Shown here piece by piece: positions 61,195-64,000 of a DNA stretch of 64,000 nt. Position numbers and translations under genes: made by a program. Source of the DNA: JAICSD01 sp035637115 (GTDB lineage Bacteria > Acidobacteriota > Vicinamibacteria > Vicinamibacterales > 2-12-FULL-66-21); contig DASPXV010000114.1 in NCBI GenBank assembly GCA_035637115.1, positions 4,306-68,305 on the forward strand, in the 5' to 3' direction. Within the stretch, counting starts at the first letter, position 1, and the number at the start of each line of letters is the position of its first letter. The notes beneath the pieces are model-generated. The model did not search any database and had not been told where the DNA came from. It worked only from the letters and a program-made list of their open reading frames with translations.

Positions 61195-63882
61195 ATGACG
61201 TCCCGCCGGTCCTGGCTCGTTGCCGGCTTACTCCTTCTAACCGTCGTTTACGCCGTCCTGCAGGTCGGGTTCGTCAGACCTCACCTGCCGGCGGATCCTC
61301 GCCCCAACCTGGCACGTCCTCCCGCGATCTCCGCATCCGATTCGACCGCGCTTGCCGCGTGGCGCGACAGCTATCGCGCCGGTCCCGGCAATGTCATGAC
61401 GCTGCGCGAAGATCCCGGAGGCTGGGCGCGCGCGCACCTGGGGATGACCATCCAGGTGCTCGTCTTCACCCTCGCGGCGATCGTGCTGCTGGTGCTGCGC
61501 AGCAGCGACCTCACGGCGCAACTCTGCGTCGTCGCGCTGGCGTTGAGCGGCGCGGCGGGTGGCGGACCGTTGCTCGGCGTCGAGCAGGGCCTGCCTCTCG
61601 GGATCGGATCGGTGCTCACCATTTTCGCGTGGCTCGCCAGTCCGCTCGCGTTTCCGATCATCGCGCTCGCGATCGTGCACTTCCCCTCACCCTCGCCGCT
61701 GTTGAAGCGTTACCCGTGGCTGTACGCGATGCCGTTCGTTGCGGCGGCTCCGATGCTCGTGGGAGCGACGGCGACGTCGCTGTATCTCGTCGGCGTGGAC
61801 GCGATGCGAAATGCGGCGCTCTGGGATGCGTCGCATCCCGCCGCGTACTTCGCGTCGTTCGCGCTTGCGCTCGCGATCAACGTGCTCGCGCTGCTCGAGG
61901 GCGTGTACCGATTCCGGTGCAACCGTGACGCGAACGAACGGCGTCGCATCAGGATGGCTGTATACACCGCGGTGCCCGGCGTCATCGGGTATGCGGTGAA
62001 GGACGGCGTGCCGATCGTTGCGAGTCTTCTCGGGATGGGTATGCCAGTGTACCCGTGGCCGGTCGTCGCGTTCCTCCAGGCGCTCGTGCTGCTGCCCGCG
62101 TTCGGGCTCACGTACGCCGTCGGGGTCGCGCGCGTCCTGGGGCCCGCGCTGGTGCTGCGCCGCAGCCTGCAGTACGCGTTGGCGAACAGGGCGCTCGCGG
62201 TACTGACGATTCTTCCCGGCGTCGCGCTCGCTTACGCCCTGTTGCGGAAGAACCTCCTGCAGATCATCACGAGCGGGTCCGTCGTGTATCTCCTGCTGTT
62301 TGTCGCGACGGTGGCGGTGGCCCGTTACCGCGAACGCGCGCGGCTGTGGCTGGACCAGCGTTTCTTCCGCGAGGAATACGACGCACGAAAGATCCTTCTG
62401 TCGCTCGTGAGCCGCGTGCGATTCGAGACCGATCCAGCGGATCTGGCGTCGCTTGTCGTCGAGCAGCTCGATCAAGCGTTGCACCCGCAGATCACGGGCA
62501 TGCTTGCCACCGACATCGCCAAGGGACAACTGGTTGCGGTGACCACGCGGGGTGGCGACGTCGAACCGCTGGCAGTCGACGGCGGAATCGTTACGCTGCT
62601 CGGGTGGTCTGACGATCCACTGGAGATCTTCCTCGACGATCCGAGATCGCCTGCGCGGCGGCTGCCGCCCGGTGAGATCGCGTGGTTACAGAAGACAGGA
62701 GCGCGGCTGATTGTTCCCGTGCTCGGCCAGGAGCGCACACTCGTCGGCGCGCTGGTGCTCGGCGAAAAGCGCTCCGAGGAAGCCTACTCGTCCGAAGACC
62801 GCGAGCTGCTGGGCAGCATCGCGGCGCAAGTCGGTCTTGGGCTCGACGTCGCGCGACTGCGGCGTCGCGCGCTCGACGATCCGACAGCGGCGGCGGCGGC
62901 GCGGCTGGCGCAGCGGGCGGAGCCGCCGATGATGGAGTGCCCGCGCTGCGGACGCTGCGAGGAGGCGTCCGCGCAACTCTGTCCGTCCGACGGCGCGCAC
63001 CTGAAGCCGGGCCCGACGCCGCTCGTCATCGACAACAAGTACAAGATCGAGCAACTGCTCGGCTGCGGCGGAATGGGTGCGGTGTATCGCGCGCGCGACG
63101 TGCGTCTCGATCGCCAGGTGGCGGTGAAAGTCGTGCGGCCGGATCTGCTCGACGACAACGACGCGCGGCGGCGTTTCCGTCGTGAGGCGCAGCTCGTCGC
63201 GCGACTGCAGCATCCGGGGATCGTGTCGATCTTCGACTTCGGGACGCTGGCGAGCGGCGGCGCGTTCCTGGTGATGGAACTCGTACGCGGCGAGGATCTG
63301 CGGCGCGTGCTTCACCGCGAAGGGCGGCTCGATCCTGCTCGCACCGTCCGCATTCTCGCGGCGGTATGCGCCGCGATCGAAGCGGCGCATCACGAAGGCA
63401 TCCTGCATCGCGATCTGAAGCCGGAAAACATCCTGCTGCCGGGGGGCGACATCGAGGCCAAAGTGCTCGACTTCGGCGTGGCGAAGCTGGTCGAAGATCG
63501 CGCGCGTGCCGAAACTGTCACGGAGATTGCGGCGCCGCCGGCAGCGCTGACCATGGCGGGAACGATCGTTGGAACGCCGGCGTACATGGCGCCCGAGCAG
63601 CTGCGCGCCGACGCTCCCGATCCGCGCACGGATGTCTTCGCGCTCGGCGTGATCGCGTACGAGATGCTCGGCGGCGACCTGCCGTTCAGCCGTGGCGCGC
63701 TGACCGACGTGATTCTCGCGCAGGCGCGCGGAGCGTCACCGCTGGTGTTGCGCGACCCGTCGATTCCGCCCGCGCTGGATCGCGCGGTGATGCGGGCCCT
63801 CGCGCTCGACGCGGACGGGCGTCCGCGTTCGGCGCACGCGTTCGCGTCGGAGCTCGTCGCGTCGCTCGCGACAGCGATCTAG
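61195..63882 (+). CDS. Membrane sensor GAF - zinc-ribbon - Ser/Thr kinase
   Basis: 895 residues with sensor parts N-terminal and the kinase C-terminal, the reverse of typical PknB. An N-terminal anchor and about eight membrane helices (~85-390), a GAF-like domain (~400-560), a zinc-ribbon (ECPRCGRCEEASAQLCPSDG, ~580) and a kinase (~608-890): LLGCGGMGAVYRARD, AVKVV (Lys), HRDLKPENILL, DFGVAKL, GTPAYMAPEQL and RTDVFALGVIAYEMLGG. All catalytic residues intact. A membrane signal may be read by GAF and passed to Ser/Thr phosphorylation of FHA partners. Overlaps the convergent gene by four bases. Confidence 0.9.
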   Translation: MTSRRSWLVAGLLLLTVVYAVLQVGFVRPHLPADPRPNLARPPAISASDSTALAAWRDSYRAGPGNVMTLREDPGGWARAHLGMTIQVLVFTLAAIVLLVLRSSDLTAQLCVVALALSGAAGGGPLLGVEQGLPLGIGSVLTIFAWLASPLAFPIIALAIVHFPSPSPLLKRYPWLYAMPFVAAAPMLVGATATSLYLVGVDAMRNAALWDASHPAAYFASFALALAINVLALLEGVYRFRCNRDANERRRIRMAVYTAVPGVIGYAVKDGVPIVASLLGMGMPVYPWPVVAFLQALVLLPAFGLTYAVGVARVLGPALVLRRSLQYALANRALAVLTILPGVALAYALLRKNLLQIITSGSVVYLLLFVATVAVARYRERARLWLDQRFFREEYDARKILLSLVSRVRFETDPADLASLVVEQLDQALHPQITGMLATDIAKGQLVAVTTRGGDVEPLAVDGGIVTLLGWSDDPLEIFLDDPRSPARRLPPGEIAWLQKTGARLIVPVLGQERTLVGALVLGEKRSEEAYSSEDRELLGSIAAQVGLGLDVARLRRRALDDPTAAAAARLAQRAEPPMMECPRCGRCEEASAQLCPSDGAHLKPGPTPLVIDNKYKIEQLLGCGGMGAVYRARDVRLDRQVAVKVVRPDLLDDNDARRRFRREAQLVARLQHPGIVSIFDFGTLASGGAFLVMELVRGEDLRRVLHREGRLDPARTVRILAAVCAAIEAAHHEGILHRDLKPENILLPGGDIEAKVLDFGVAKLVEDRARAETVTEIAAPPAALTMAGTIVGTPAYMAPEQLRADAPDPRTDVFALGVIAYEMLGGDLPFSRGALTDVILAQARGASPLVLRDPSIPPALDRAVMRALALDADGRPRSAHAFASELVASLATAI

Positions 63883-64000
63883 GCTTTCAGCCGTTTCTCG
63901 ATTTCGGCGATCGCCGCGTCGATCTGCTTCTTACGGATGGGGTGCGTGGTCGCCACCGCCTGCCGCGTCAGTTCGGCGCGCGCGAGCTTCAGTGACTCTT
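63879..64000 (-). CDS. C-terminal end of an unidentified protein (cut by window)
   Basis: About 39 C-terminal residues visible: SLKLARAELTRQAVATTHPI then RKKQIDAAIAEIEKRLKA, an Ala/Lys/Glu-rich amphipathic helix. The stop TAG overlaps the kinase stop (ctag). Too short for assignment; the gene continues beyond the right edge. Confidence 0.5.
   Translation of the reverse strand, partial: ESLKLARAELTRQAVATTHPIRKKQIDAAIAEIEKRLKA

Overview
The window looks like chromosome of an uncultured, high-GC Acidobacteriota, most likely class Vicinamibacteria. This is inferred from a PadR repressor translationally coupled to an acidobacterial ADOP-type MacB/FtsX permease, an Oar-like TonB-dependent receptor with an N-terminal carboxypeptidase-regulatory domain, winged-helix/FHA and Pkn-type kinase proteins, and very GC-rich codon use. 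No rRNA, tRNA, CRISPR array, insertion sequence or phage gene was recognised.

Layout. 0-10.5 kb: a duplicated locus of S8 subtilases with Trp hexapeptide repeats, membrane HD-GYP phosphodiesterases and a TPR/sigma54 activator. Its first ~4.35 kb has clearly lower GC than the rest, and the change falls inside the activator gene. 10.5-20.4 kb: padR-ADOP, DinB plus a dihydrodipicolinate-reductase-like enzyme, a third HD-GYP protein (response regulator), nadE and an M14 peptidase. 20.4-26.5 kb: a five-gene minus-strand run (DUF255/thioredoxin, transketolase-like, winged-helix-FHA, a kinase-head/FHA chimera, oligogalacturonate-lyase-like). 26.6-30.8 kb: membrane protein, GAF protein, NAD-dependent IDH-like enzyme, glycerol-phosphate acyltransferase, proline dehydrogenase. 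31-37.9 kb: zinc-ribbon protein, M20 peptidase, SDR, FGE-like protein, CCA-adding enzyme, small beta-barrel, dienelactone hydrolase, epimerase. 38-47.4 kb: an acyl-ACP ligase/ACP/acyltransferase fusion, infA, DEAD-box helicase, MerR-TPR protein, glucokinase, Oar receptor. 47.4-64 kb: PMT-family membrane protein with TPRs, PepP, prolyl oligopeptidase, decayed kinase, two sugar kinases, PBP1a, phosphatidylcholine-synthase-like enzyme, FtsH, a membrane GAF kinase and one gene cut by the window edge.

Possible links between genes. The TPR/sigma54 activator lies upstream of a spacer holding TGAGACA-type palindromes and a good -24/-12 promoter just before the second subtilase, so a locally encoded activator may drive that operon. 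The lyase-like protein, gluconokinase-like kinase and KDG-kinase-like kinase would fit uronate/gluconate breakdown. Lipid functions are the PlsB-like enzyme, the ligase-ACP-PlsC fusion and the Pcs-like enzyme.

Two repeat layers are not explained by the genes. One is a short perfect palindrome (arms CTTCCGCCT/AGGCGGAAG followed by CTAC) sitting in frame inside three unrelated genes. The other is a set of degenerate 7- or 8-bp tandem repeats found in spacers and inside coding linkers. Many start codons also follow a -10-like hexamer by only 6-10 bases, suggesting leaderless or nearly leaderless transcripts; at two divergent gene pairs the -10 elements overlap.
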